DNA from: Methanobacteriota archaeon
Lineage (GTDB): Archaea; Thermoplasmatota; Poseidoniia; Poseidoniales; Poseidoniaceae
DNA: 35,242 nucleotides
Direction: 5' to 3'
Assembly: GCA_004195635.1 (NCBI GenBank)
Contig: PSPT01000008.1
Span: 127,481-162,722 of the forward strand
The notes beneath the pieces were generated by a model, which searched no databases, was not told the origin of the DNA, and was given only the letters and a program-made list of their open reading frames with translations. Below are positions 16,661-26,800 of this stretch, in pieces (positions within the stretch are counted from its first letter, which is position 1; every line of letters starts with the position of its first letter). Made by a program: the position numbers and the translations under genes.

Positions 16661-17929
16661 ATGACCACAATACTTGACATTGGATTATTAATAATTGCTT
16701 CAGCACTGGGATTTATCATCGGTTGGTTAATCTCAAACCAACGAAGTAATGGCGAATTACAAGATGCCCGAGTCAATGCATCAGGAATGGAGGCCAAATA
16801 TGCAGCACAAGTTGAGGCCTTGGCCACTACCAAAGAAACAATGCAATCTGAATTTCAGGCGATGGCGACAAATGCCCTTCAAAGCAATAGCGATACTTTT
16901 CTTCAAGTCGCCGAAGCAAAACTGCAGGTGAAGCAAAAAGAAGGTGAAAAAGTGCTTGCAGAGCAGAAGCAAGCAATGGAACATTTGGTTGAACCAATTA
17001 AAGATACATTGAGTAAATTGGAAAAGTCAACCAATGAACTTGAGAAGAACAGAGAGGGAGCCTACCAAGGTTTGAAGCGTCAAGTTGAGGACTTAAGCAA
17101 AGCAACATTAGGACTTCTTGAGAGTTCAAATCATCTCTCAACTGCCCTTCGCGGCTCAAGTAAAGCAAGAGGAAATTGGGGGGAAGTGGCGCTCAAGAAT
17201 ATTGCAGAATATGCTGGAATGCTCGAGCATTGTGACTTTGATGTAGAGCACACTCTCATTAGTGGAGCGGGTGGAAAAAGAGTTGACATGGTTACAAAAA
17301 TCCCAGGAGGAGGAGGAATACCAGTTGATTCAAAGGTACCTCTAACAAATTATTGGGATGGTATGGAACTTGATGATATTGACCAGCGCAAGGCATTCAT
17401 GATACAACATGCAAAAGATGTCAAGAAGCACGTTGACGAATTAGCAAGGCGAGATTATAGTGGCATAATGGGCGTATCAGGAACTGATTTTACGGTCATG
17501 TTTATTCCTTCTGAACCTGTCCTTTCCGCAGCATTTGAGCATGACCCTGGATTGCAGGAATACTCATTCAATAAAAAGGTGTTAATCGTCACCCCCGTCA
17601 CCTTAATCGCTTTATTGCGAACTGTAGCGATTTATTGGCAACAACAAGTAATTGCTGAAAATGCAAATGAAATTCTTGAACATAGTCAGGAATTCTACAA
17701 ACGCACCGCCACTTTTTCTGAACATTTTTCCAAGGTTGGAACAAATTTGGGTAAGGCGATTGCTACATTCAATAAAGCAGCCGGCTCTTTCCAATCTCAA
17801 GTCATACCTTCTGGCCGCCGACTAAAGGAATTGAAAGTTACCGAAGGAGTTGCCAAGGAACTTCAAGAGTTGAAAATTATTGATGAAACACCTCGCGCAA
17901 TCCCCTTATTTGTTAGTGAAGAAGAGTAG
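16661..17929 (+). CDS. rmuC: RmuC-family DNA recombination protein
   Basis: RmuC proteins are membrane-anchored coiled-coil proteins with a PD-(D/E)xK nuclease-like domain, first described as limiting inversion at short inverted repeats. Seen: an N-terminal membrane helix (TTILDIGLLIIASALGFIIG), a long coiled coil of about 150 residues rich in Lys, Glu and Gln, and the RmuC domain. The domain contains SSKARGNWGEVALKNI, KRVDMVTKI, PVDSKVPL (nuclease-like Asp/Lys), FTVMFIPSEPVLSAA and TPVTLIALLRTVAIYW. The ATG at 16661 is preferred over 16583, because the extra 26 residues are unlike the family and the anchor then lies at the terminus. It lies on the same strand as mdh and the Nudix gene. It is mainly a bacterial family. 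Confidence 0.9.
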   Translation: MTTILDIGLLIIASALGFIIGWLISNQRSNGELQDARVNASGMEAKYAAQVEALATTKETMQSEFQAMATNALQSNSDTFLQVAEAKLQVKQKEGEKVLAEQKQAMEHLVEPIKDTLSKLEKSTNELEKNREGAYQGLKRQVEDLSKATLGLLESSNHLSTALRGSSKARGNWGEVALKNIAEYAGMLEHCDFDVEHTLISGAGGKRVDMVTKIPGGGGIPVDSKVPLTNYWDGMELDDIDQRKAFMIQHAKDVKKHVDELARRDYSGIMGVSGTDFTVMFIPSEPVLSAAFEHDPGLQEYSFNKKVLIVTPVTLIALLRTVAIYWQQQVIAENANEILEHSQEFYKRTATFSEHFSKVGTNLGKAIATFNKAAGSFQSQVIPSGRRLKELKVTEGVAKELQELKIIDETPRAIPLFVSEEE

Positions 17930-17967
17930 CGTTGCATTGATGACACTTGGCTTCGCCCCTCATACTG

Positions 17968-18834
17968 ATGAGCGATGTCCAACCGGCCGAGGATTCTGAA
18001 TTAGGTCGGCAATTAAACGCCGATTTGACTCACTTTGCTGAGCCCTTTATCCACTTGGAACACGATGGGAAATTGCTGTTGGTTGATAAGGATGGAATTG
18101 GGCCACAAATCCCCGTCAAAGGACGAACTACTTGCGACTCAGAAGATGGCTGGCTACTACGCCTACCTACTGTTAGTGAGGCAAAGTCAATCGGTTTAGA
18201 ATGGGATGAAAAGGGAACTACTCACGTCACATTTGGTGGATTCACGCACTATGTAATTAGGGCATGCCCAAGAATTGACTGGCCCAAACATTGGGCATGG
18301 AAAGATTCAATCATCTCTGATTCCGCAGTTCATCCAACGGCAAGAGAGATGGTATATCGCTCAATACACAGATTAATTGCAAAAGTAATTATGCAGAATG
18401 CAGAAGGGAAATTGCTAATGGCCAAGGTTCAACGCGGATTTTTCGTTGGACAGTGGACTTTACCAGGTGGCTACCTTGATCACAACGAACATCCACGTAT
18501 TGGCGCAGCCCGTGAAATATTGGAAGAATTGGGTATCATAATTACTATCCCTGACCCGCTTGGAGAAAGCGGAAATATCGCCCCTTCCACCCCAGCAACT
18601 GAACCCTGTGCGGGTAGCCTTGGTGAAGACAGTTGGAGTGTTGTTAGCCAAAATATATTTGACTCAATAGGAGTTTCCTTCGTTTCCATAACTTACAAAA
18701 TCACTGTGAACTCGAATGAACTAGTGTTCACACTCAAGGAAGATGAAATTGCAGAAATCGCGTGGTTTACCAAAGAAGAGGCACTTGACAATGCAGTTTC
18801 TTGGTTTGATATTTCAGCAATAGAGCGATTGTGA
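17968..18834 (+). CDS. Nudix hydrolase with an N-terminal extra domain
   Basis: Nudix enzymes hydrolyse nucleoside diphosphates linked to another group. A complete Nudix box GX5EX7REUXEEXGU is visible at residues 168-190 (GYLDHNEHPRIGAAREILEE, then LGI), with all the metal-binding glutamates. The first 130 residues form an additional domain without a motif I recognise (HLEHDGKLLLVDKDGIG...). An insertion of about 40 residues after the box (GNIAPSTPATEPCAGSLGED) is unusual. ATG 17968 is used; the frame extends to a TTG at 17947. It is 38 bases after rmuC and convergent with alaS. The substrate is unknown. Confidence 0.85.
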   Translation: MSDVQPAEDSELGRQLNADLTHFAEPFIHLEHDGKLLLVDKDGIGPQIPVKGRTTCDSEDGWLLRLPTVSEAKSIGLEWDEKGTTHVTFGGFTHYVIRACPRIDWPKHWAWKDSIISDSAVHPTAREMVYRSIHRLIAKVIMQNAEGKLLMAKVQRGFFVGQWTLPGGYLDHNEHPRIGAAREILEELGIIITIPDPLGESGNIAPSTPATEPCAGSLGEDSWSVVSQNIFDSIGVSFVSITYKITVNSNELVFTLKEDEIAEIAWFTKEEALDNAVSWFDISAIERL

Positions 18835-18934
18835 GCGCCTTAATATATACTTGGATGAGAATTGTATCTATCCAATAAGAACGAATGACTACCATAGGCT
18901 ATTTGTGTAAATAATAATTAGCGAGAAGAATCCA

Positions 18935-21835
18935 CTAGCCTAGTAGGAGTTGTCGTGCCGCATTCAAGGCATCATCCAGCCCTTCAGGATAAGTGCCACC
19001 ACCTTGGGCGATTGTTGGACGCCCACCACCCCCACCGCGAATATGAGAGGAAATGCTTTGCAGAATTTCAACGGCATTATAGCGCTCTGATGCGATTGTA
19101 TTCTCGGTAATTGCAACGATTATTTTACCGCCACCCTCTTTGCTCCCCACTACCGCAACAGTTGGCAAATTAACATCTCTTGTCAACTCTCCAATCATCC
19201 CCTGAAGTTGTCTAAGTTCACCATGACCTTCAATGACGACAATTCTCACTCCATCTTTTTCTGTACTGGCGTCTCCGTCACCGCTGGTTTTCACCCGAAC
19301 TAACTCGGCTTCTAATGCTTCAATCTGCCTCCTTTGAGCCTTCCATTCATCAAAGAAGCGTTGTGATGTACGAGGTAAGTCATGCTCTGCTACACCGAAA
19401 ATCTCACTGGCCTGGCGCAGCAGTTTGTCCTGATTTCGAGCGAATGTTAGAGCCGCTTGTCCAGCAACAATATGTAGTCGTTCAACTCCATCTTGAACCG
19501 CAGTAGATTTGACGATACGAATGGAACCAATTTTACTCGGTTCATCATGATGAGTTCCACCGCACGCTTGAATATCGTGCTCGCCAATTCTAATGATTTT
19601 AACTTCCGCTCCCTTTGGAGCACCACCTTGGTATAAATCAAAACCGAATTTTGCATCTGCCTCTTTACGATTTAATTCCATTTTTTCGGTTCGCTGAACT
19701 TGTTTCAATACATTATTTGACAAGACCTCTATTGCCTCCAAATCTTGATCTGTCAATCGGCGGTAATGAGTGATATCTAGCCGCGCACCTTCTACATTTT
19801 TGTTTGCACCAGCCTGGTAAACATGTGGGCCAAGAAGAAGCCTCGCAGCACCGCCCACAATGTGCACTGCGGTGTGATGGTCCATCAATTGTCGACGGCG
19901 AGCAGAATCTACAATTCCACTTACCATGTCACCAACTGAAAGTGGCCCATTGGTAAAATGAATCACATAATTTCCTTCTTTTTGCACATCAATAACATCA
20001 ACTTGGCGGTCACTACTACAAAGTGAACCCAAATCACATACTTGACCTCCACCTTCTGGATAGAAACAAGATTGGCCGAGAACAATAGCATGAGATGCCA
20101 CTCCTTTGCTGGCACTTCCCTCAGTAGCATCGGCCGCTATTTCACAGGCCCAAAGCACAGTTGATTCGAATTCAACTTGATTTACATCTTCATAATACTG
20201 AAGAGTAGTTTCCGGTAAGGACAATCCCTCAGGTAGGATACCTGATTTCTCTTTCACACCTGCTGCCGCCTTGGTAAGGTTTGCATGTCGGTTGGCCATT
20301 TCTGCGGCGAAACCAGTTCGTAATTTGACATTTGAAAAACCATTTTGCCGTGCAATACGAACTACAATATCTGGAGCCAAACCATGGGTTTCACTCAAGG
20401 TGAAGAGCAACTCATCGGGCAATTCAGTGGAATTATTTGCTACTTTCTCTAACATCCCCTTGACCACATTCTCTCCCTTACGCAAAGTTTCACCATACCT
20501 TTCTTCCTCAAGAGCGAGGATTGTGAGGAGGCCATCCTTTGTTTGCTTCATTTGTGCATTTCCTAAATTAACCTCAATGTGATGAGAACCGAGTTCTGCC
20601 AAACTAATTGAAAGGCCCAAATCGTCGCGTAAGCGTAAAACTCTACGCGCAAGCATACGAGCCAAGTAGCCTGCTTTAGAATTGGAAGGAACTAGGCCAT
20701 CGCCCAACATATTGCAAAGAGCATGCATATGATCCGGTATGGCGTATATGGCCTGTAAGGGGGTGGTCACTTTACTGAAAACTTCTGCACTAATCTCAAT
20801 TCCACGCTCACTCAAGCGACGGAGGAAAGTTTGAATCAATTCACCCTCATCCGAGCCGATTTCAATATTCATAATACCAGAAAGCTTTGATATTTCACCT
20901 AGTAACTTGTTCAAATTAAGATCTGGAAGGTCAGCAATGATTTTATCATATCCGGCAAGTTGCTTTAACCAATTCACAGTATCCGGATAAATCGCTTCAT
21001 AGATTGTAGGAGTTCCGGCTGCTGCCCAACAAAAGCGTTCAAGGCCGTAGCCAGTATCAATAATCTGTAAATCCATTTCGCGGTATGTCACACCTTTGAT
21101 ATCGACATCACCTTCGGGATGTTCCTCTAAATTCATGAATACCAAAGTGGCCAATTCAAGACCTCCGACAATGACTTCCAAGGCAGGACCTGCATTACCG
21201 CCACCAGACCACGGGTTTTCGACGTAAGTAATCTCAGCAGCTGGAATCCCCAAATGATTGACAAATAAGTCATCACAATATTCTACACACTCATTCATCC
21301 AATAGTACATCTGCCCATCATTTGGGCGGTTAAACACGTGGTGAGCCATCATTTCAAAAGTGGTTAAATGTCGCCCTGAACGTCCAACTGCATCAACATC
21401 AGTCAGTCGAATACATGGCTGAGAAATTGTGAGTGGATTTGCCGGCGGCTCAACCAAACCAGAAGTTGCATGAGGTTGGAAGGCAGCAATTGAGGCAATA
21501 GTCAGATGGATATCGTCACGCCAACGAGCAAGAACTGGTCGCGGAGGGACTATGCTATGATTGCGCTCAGCAAAATAATTCAGGAAAGTGTTTCGCATAG
21601 AATCCTTTAATGCCTTACCAGTTTCAGAAAACCCACCAATAAGCGGGGTTCCGATGAAAGTATATTCATCCTCTGTTGTATCTCCACAAGTCGTCCTACT
21701 GCCATCACGACACCAAAAATTCATTCCAGTCACCCTGCATTGGAGGCGTGAAAAACCGTTATCCAAAAAATATGGAAGGTCAAGCGGAGGTAGTCCCATA
21801 TTCATCACCAGCCCTACGGGCTGACGCGACGACAT
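18935..21835 (-). CDS. alaS: Alanyl-tRNA synthetase, archaeal type
   Basis: Charges tRNA-Ala. At about 966 residues it matches the archaeal form, with an N-terminal extension (YFLDNGFSRLQCRVTGMNFW..CGD..DEYTFIG) before the class II core. The core has PPRPVLARWRDDIHLTIASI, NPLTISQPCIRLTDVD, GRSGRHLTTFEMMAHHVF and DTGYGLERFCWA. The editing domain carries HTAVH near residue 650 and CGGTH near 757. The C-terminus ends with the DHHA1-type IRGGGGGRPTIAQGGG. In the N-terminal zinc-like motif, the second and fourth cysteines of the usual CxxC and CGDxPC are replaced (T36 and E55); C33 and C50 remain. ATG 21835, with AAGGGTGA upstream, is preferred over the GTG at 21844. It is divergent from rtcB across only about 30 bases. 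Confidence 0.96.
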   Translation of the reverse strand: MSSRQPVGLVMNMGLPPLDLPYFLDNGFSRLQCRVTGMNFWCRDGSRTTCGDTTEDEYTFIGTPLIGGFSETGKALKDSMRNTFLNYFAERNHSIVPPRPVLARWRDDIHLTIASIAAFQPHATSGLVEPPANPLTISQPCIRLTDVDAVGRSGRHLTTFEMMAHHVFNRPNDGQMYYWMNECVEYCDDLFVNHLGIPAAEITYVENPWSGGGNAGPALEVIVGGLELATLVFMNLEEHPEGDVDIKGVTYREMDLQIIDTGYGLERFCWAAAGTPTIYEAIYPDTVNWLKQLAGYDKIIADLPDLNLNKLLGEISKLSGIMNIEIGSDEGELIQTFLRRLSERGIEISAEVFSKVTTPLQAIYAIPDHMHALCNMLGDGLVPSNSKAGYLARMLARRVLRLRDDLGLSISLAELGSHHIEVNLGNAQMKQTKDGLLTILALEEERYGETLRKGENVVKGMLEKVANNSTELPDELLFTLSETHGLAPDIVVRIARQNGFSNVKLRTGFAAEMANRHANLTKAAAGVKEKSGILPEGLSLPETTLQYYEDVNQVEFESTVLWACEIAADATEGSASKGVASHAIVLGQSCFYPEGGGQVCDLGSLCSSDRQVDVIDVQKEGNYVIHFTNGPLSVGDMVSGIVDSARRRQLMDHHTAVHIVGGAARLLLGPHVYQAGANKNVEGARLDITHYRRLTDQDLEAIEVLSNNVLKQVQRTEKMELNRKEADAKFGFDLYQGGAPKGAEVKIIRIGEHDIQACGGTHHDEPSKIGSIRIVKSTAVQDGVERLHIVAGQAALTFARNQDKLLRQASEIFGVAEHDLPRTSQRFFDEWKAQRRQIEALEAELVRVKTSGDGDASTEKDGVRIVVIEGHGELRQLQGMIGELTRDVNLPTVAVVGSKEGGGKIIVAITENTIASERYNAVEILQSISSHIRGGGGGRPTIAQGGGTYPEGLDDALNAARQLLLG

Positions 21836-21865
21836 AGCAATCACCCTTCAACTCTTACCCTCTCT

Positions 21866-23407
21866 TTGGTGATTTTTTCGTTTAGTAAGCCTCATGTGTT
21901 AGTTGCCGGCCGTCAATGTGTGGCAACTAGGGAGCAACCGGCTTGGGCCGAACATATTTCTTCCGATAGTGAATTCACCAAGCGCATTTCGGCCCACGAT
22001 GGAATGCGCACTGATGCCTTGCTTGTGAGCGATGAGAAGCATTGGTCTATTCAATCCGACGATAGAAGCCCAGGACAGTTGGCAAATACCGCCCACCTAC
22101 CGGGAATCGTTGGAGAAGCGTGGGCAATGGCTGACTGGCATTTTGGCTATGGCTTCCCAATAGGTGGAGTCGTAGCAACCGACATCAATTGGGGAGAACA
22201 AGGTGGAGTAATTTCACCTGGAGGTGTAGGGTTTGACATTAATTGTGGAGTTCGCCTCGTGACCCTCGACATTACTGCAAGTGACATCCCCAATCTAGCC
22301 AAGCTCTCAAGCAGGCTCGCAGGGAGAATCCCCGCTGGTGCAAGAGGAAAGGGGGGAGTGAGCCTAACCGAAAGCGAGTTATTACGAATCACCATGGAAG
22401 GTGCACCTGCTGCAATTGAAATGGGATATGGTGAATCTCGTGATTTGGCAAATATAGAAAGCGGTGGAGTTCTTGAACCGGAGGAAGGTACAGTTTCACA
22501 ACGAACTTTAGCAAGAGGATTGAAGGCACTAGGCACACTTGGCTCAGGAAATCATTTCATGGAAATACAAGTCGTTGATTCAATTGAAGATGATGATGCT
22601 GCAAAGGCATTTGGGTTATGGGAAGGTCAAGTTGTTGCAATGATCCATACTGGAAGTCGAGGTTTTGGGCATCAAGTTTGTTCAGAGCATGTTCAAGCAT
22701 TAGAGCAGGGATATAAGCAAAATGCAAAGGGTTGGTATCATCCAGAATGGGATATACAATTACCAGATAGGCAATTGGCCGCAGCACCATTCCATTCAAA
22801 ACAAGGACAGGCATATTTTGATGCCATGCAAACTGCAGCAAATTATGCTTTTGCAAATCGTTCTGCCTTAACCCAGAGGCTTCGTGACTTACTAAAGGCA
22901 GAACTAGGAGTCGATGGTGAGGCGACTTTACTTTACGATGTATCACATAATATCGCCAAGGTTGAAAATCATGTCGTGCACGGTAAAAGTTGCACCTGTT
23001 GTGTTCATCGAAAAGGGGCGACTCGGGCCTTAGGTGGAGATCATGCTGAACTGAGCAGAAACTTCTCGGGAATTGGCCAACCGGTATTGGTTCCGGGTGA
23101 CATGGGCACTGCATCATGGGTCTTAGCAGGGCCACAGAGCGGGAATAACCAAGCATTTTCATCATCATGTCATGGAGCAGGAAGAGCACTCAGCCGAACT
23201 GCTGCGCGTAATAGTATCGATGCAAATGAGTTGAAAAGAAATCTTGAACGAAAAGGGATTCACATCCATGCAAAGACTCCAAATATTCTTTCCGAAGAAG
23301 CCCCACAAGCCTACAAGGATGTTGATGAAGTCATTCGACTAACTTCTGGTGCGGGGCTTGCACGACCAGTTGCAAGGCTAACTCCCCTTGCGGTTATCAA
23401 AGGATAA
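21866..23407 (+). CDS. rtcB: RNA-splicing ligase RtcB
   Basis: Joins tRNA exon halves after EndA cleavage, using GTP and metal ions. Family blocks are clear: HLPGIVGEAWAMADWHFGYGFPIGG, GGVGFDINCGVRLV (metal-binding Cys, residue 127 from this start), LGSGNHFMEIQVVD, MIHTGSRGFGHQ, YDVSHNIAKVENH, HRKGATRALGGDH, DMGTASWVLAG, and SSCHGAGRALSR, whose His (436) is the expected guanylation site. No intein is present. The start is uncertain: GTG 21866 gives 513 residues, GTG 21920 gives 495 and aligns better with the usual N-terminus, and ATG 22004 would cut into the domain. Its partner archease is at 3848-4327. A stem-loop with a T-run follows the gene. Confidence 0.95.
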   Translation: MVIFSFSKPHVLVAGRQCVATREQPAWAEHISSDSEFTKRISAHDGMRTDALLVSDEKHWSIQSDDRSPGQLANTAHLPGIVGEAWAMADWHFGYGFPIGGVVATDINWGEQGGVISPGGVGFDINCGVRLVTLDITASDIPNLAKLSSRLAGRIPAGARGKGGVSLTESELLRITMEGAPAAIEMGYGESRDLANIESGGVLEPEEGTVSQRTLARGLKALGTLGSGNHFMEIQVVDSIEDDDAAKAFGLWEGQVVAMIHTGSRGFGHQVCSEHVQALEQGYKQNAKGWYHPEWDIQLPDRQLAAAPFHSKQGQAYFDAMQTAANYAFANRSALTQRLRDLLKAELGVDGEATLLYDVSHNIAKVENHVVHGKSCTCCVHRKGATRALGGDHAELSRNFSGIGQPVLVPGDMGTASWVLAGPQSGNNQAFSSSCHGAGRALSRTAARNSIDANELKRNLERKGIHIHAKTPNILSEEAPQAYKDVDEVIRLTSGAGLARPVARLTPLAVIKG

Positions 23408-23452
23408 TTTCAGGTCTATTGCAGAAATGCAAACCTGCTAGTGTTATTGGAA

Positions 23453-23477
23453 AAATTGCTTTTGGCAATTTGTTTTT
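23453..23477. terminator. Stem-loop with T-run after rtcB
   Basis: AAATTGC-5 bases-GCAATTT followed by GTTTTT lies 45 bases after the rtcB stop. The A-run on the other side makes it potentially bidirectional, serving also the small minus-strand gene that ends at 23476. Confidence 0.45.
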
Positions 23478-23691
23478 ACATGCAATAACCGCGGGCAGGC
23501 TGCCCAGGAATTGTAGGAACTGAACCTGACTGCACGCCATCTGCTTCTTCACAAATGACTGTTAGTAAGGTATGAACTAATTTTGTCAAATCTTCTACTT
23601 TTGTCTGAAGGTCAGCCACTTTCTTGTCAACTTCTATACGTCTTTGGTCAAGACCATTTAATCCCATCAATATCCCATCCTGAAAAGACAC
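23476..23691 (-). CDS. Small coiled-coil protein, unknown
   Basis: A 71-residue protein from GTG 23691, or 63 residues from ATG 23667, which has GGATGGG upstream and is equally likely. The middle is a heptad-like coiled coil (RRIEVDKKVADLQTKVEDLTKLVHTLL), and the C-terminus is Gly/Pro-rich, ending GYCM. A good TATA-like box at 23731-23737 with the right spacing supports a real transcript. I do not recognise a family. It lies between rtcB, convergent, and the giant surface protein gene, upstream on the same strand. Confidence 0.55.
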   Translation of the reverse strand: MSFQDGILMGLNGLDQRRIEVDKKVADLQTKVEDLTKLVHTLLTVICEEADGVQSGSVPTIPGQPARGYCM

Positions 23692-23730
23692 AAATGCGCC
23701 TTCTCTAAACTCCTAACCTTTAAAAACAGC

Positions 23731-23737
23731 ATATATA
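23731..23737 (-). promoter_or_regulatory. TATA-like box of the small coiled-coil gene
   Basis: TCTATATATGC on the minus strand, about 40 bases before the GTG and 64 before the ATG of the gene at 23476-23691. Start of transcription is expected near 23705. Confidence 0.5.
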
Positions 23738-23816
23738 GATTGAGGTTGCAGGTGAGGGTAAAATCCCCTTTACAACGGTCAATACTAATTGCCGCGAGTA
23801 GAAAAGTGGTTGTTAA

Positions 23817-26800
23817 TCACTCATCTATAGAATGATCATTTTTCTCCTGAATAATGGTGTCATCTGACTCGGCGGTTGCAACAGGGGTAGTTTCAGTTTC
23901 ATTACCAGTAGGTACAATCTCAGTCACATCATCAGAGGGCACTAGCAAAGCAGCCGCAGATTCAACACCCTCCGGCTGAACGGCAGGTGGCAAAGCAGGT
24001 GGTTGAGCAGAGGGGCTATTTGGATCCAACGTATTCACATTTGTGACCTGAAATTTGTTATCCACTTCGCGTTCATCAGAAAAATCACTCCATTTATCAT
24101 CATAAGCGTAGAGATCATCTTCGCCTTTCCTAAGTACAAAGATGAAAACTGCGGTGATGAGTACTAAAATCAGTAGCCCGAGAAGAATGACCCACACCAT
24201 ACTTCCGCCATCGTCTTTGAGGTCAGTATTTAGAACTGTAGGCATGTCTCCTTCTTCTCGTAAATCACACTGTACAGAATCACCAAAATATGCACACCCT
24301 GGAGTTGAAGGAAGGTCGGAGAAACCATCAATTGCGCCGGTGATATTAAGGTACAAGGATTGAGCTCCAGAAGTATGGGTTTCAAAGAAGAATGGTATCA
24401 GTTCACGCGTTTGCCCTTCGGGAATTGACATTTCAATAGTGTCATGCTCAATCCATGTCAACCCACCGTCAATTGTTTCAGCAAGAGTTACATTCACCAC
24501 TCCTGCGAGGTTTCCAGCATTCCTTAAAGTTACAATGAAGGAGAGTTCCTCTCCGGCATAAATTTGATTGCCGGCAGGAGGTGTTCCATCGGCCAAAGCA
24601 ATTTGAATACTCGGAACGGTCAACACAAACTCACGAACAATAATCTGCAGACCCAGTGGGTCTGAATGTGAACCGGAACCGAGCACATCGTTTCCGGCCA
24701 AATCTTTACCTTCAACCCAAATCATCAAGCGATCATCGGTTTCAAGCAATAATGCAGGTGAAAGGTCAACAATATATTGATAAGTCCAAATAGTGCCAAC
24801 ATTTTGTAGAAGAACTAAGGAAGCAGAACCTTCGGAATTAGGCAGCAGAATTCCATCACGACGATATTCCCAATTGAGTGTGATATTTTCATCACTCATT
24901 CCTCCATCATCGGAAATACTTGCTGTGATTAGCATATTTTGTAGTTCAATGCTATCAACCATAGTTGCAAGTGCTTCAAATGAAACTTCTGGAGATGCCC
25001 AGTCAACGATCACTGATGCCGTGTCATCGGCTATTCCTTGAGCCGTACCAGGTAAGCCAAATAACTCCAAATGCAGAATCAATGAAGGGTCTGATAATTG
25101 ACGGAAGGGCAATACCAATCCTTTTGTGAAACTTCCATCGTTCTCAATTTCAGTTGATGTCTCAACTTCTTGCGAACCATAGTCAAATGAAATCGTGGTG
25201 CTCATTCCCTGTGGGACATCAATTAATTGCGCGCTAGATTTAGCATAGGATAGGTGGCCCGTAACTTCCAATTCATCACCAGGAGCAACGAACAATCGAC
25301 CATCCTCAAGTGGTGAACTGATCGGCGGGGTTTGGTCAACAACATTATCAAATTGTATGACCAAATCTCTATCTAACTCCCAACGGATTTGGGCCAAGTT
25401 TGTTGAAGAGGAAACTGGATTTTGGAGGTCATCATCAAAGACGAAAATCGCAGGTATTGACCAACCAGAATCCCAAGAAGCAGGAGCATCCCAGACAACT
25501 CGGAAAGATACATCGAAGCGGGCTTGAGAGGAATCCAACATTGTAACTTCTAGGTCGACATCTGTGAGGTGGGAACCTTCAGGAGTGCTAATTGTACCAT
25601 CGCGAGGGTCTATTTCTATAACTCCAGAAAGTGCTTCCGATTCACCGCGTAGATGCACAGTAATGTGGTCAAGAGTTTGAATACCATTGTCATCGGCAAG
25701 GACAAAACTAAGTACGCTTAACTGCCCGGCAAGAAGATATTCATTTGTTAACTCAAGTGATAATTCATTGATGAGCATTGTAGTCGGCGTATTTGTTGCT
25801 GTCACAAGGGTAGCGTAGTCAGAATCATATCCACTTGAGCCCCCATTTTCATAAGAAATTCCAGACCAATCTTTACCAGAAATATAGACGCTGACATTGC
25901 CATTGACAACATTATTGCTAACATCCAAAGAAGGGAAGGTAAGTTGACGCTCGCCAACTGTACCAGCGGGTAGGCTCTCCGTAAAATTGAGGTATTCGTC
26001 TGCATCAGGGAGACCATTTGAGTTAGTGTCTTCACTTCCTTCACGCCAATAATTAAGACTCACTTCATCTCCTAATGCCTCAGCATCAAATATTGTTAAG
26101 GAAAATATAATTGGGTTTACGGGATCCCAAGTGTAGCCATTTGCCGTCTTCATTCCTTGTGGGGTATTTACTTCTAAAGAGCGAACTTCGGGGGAATTAT
26201 TGTCCAACTTTACTTCATATGGAGGCATCGGGGTAGTGACATCTGTCGCCCCAATTGGGCCTACAATTGGGCCCACTCTAACAATGCTGGCAGTTATTTC
26301 TGCAACTCCACTTCCAGCAGGAAGGAGGACTTGTCCAGTCCAAGTTCCGTTTTCCTCAGAAGCCATTTGAGTTTCAGTTCCGTCAACATTGACGCTAATC
26401 AAAAAGGCATCTATTTGTGGTCGTGTAGAGGGAGTGTTTTGAAATCTAACTGAACCAGTGATATTGACTAGAGTTTCGGATTGTGCGAAGAAGGGGTATG
26501 ATGGATTCCAAATATTGCTTAATTCACGGCCAAAATCATCATGGATTAGTATTGAATCAATCTCAAGGTCATTTTCACTTGCTTGGCTGCCACTTCCACC
26601 ACTAACACCGAAAGCCGGTGAAAGTCCATCTCCACTTGAATCAAAGGCCTGTGCTGACCAATCAACCTTTGACTCATCATCCCATGACCAAGGTGTGGAA
26701 AGAACCCAGTCAATTATCCATGAACCAGCGACTATTGATGCCGAAGACGCGGAAATGTCAAGGGCAATCATACCATTTGTGTCTAACTGGCTAAAAGTAC

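Noticed and set aside
18851-18875. TTGGAT / ATCCAA inverted repeat between the Nudix gene and alaS
   Set aside because: Only six pairs with a 13-base loop and no T-run; too weak to call a terminator.
22557-23189. 210-codon frame opposite rtcB
   Set aside because: Antisense shadow of a strongly conserved gene, rich in His and Met in a way typical of such shadows.
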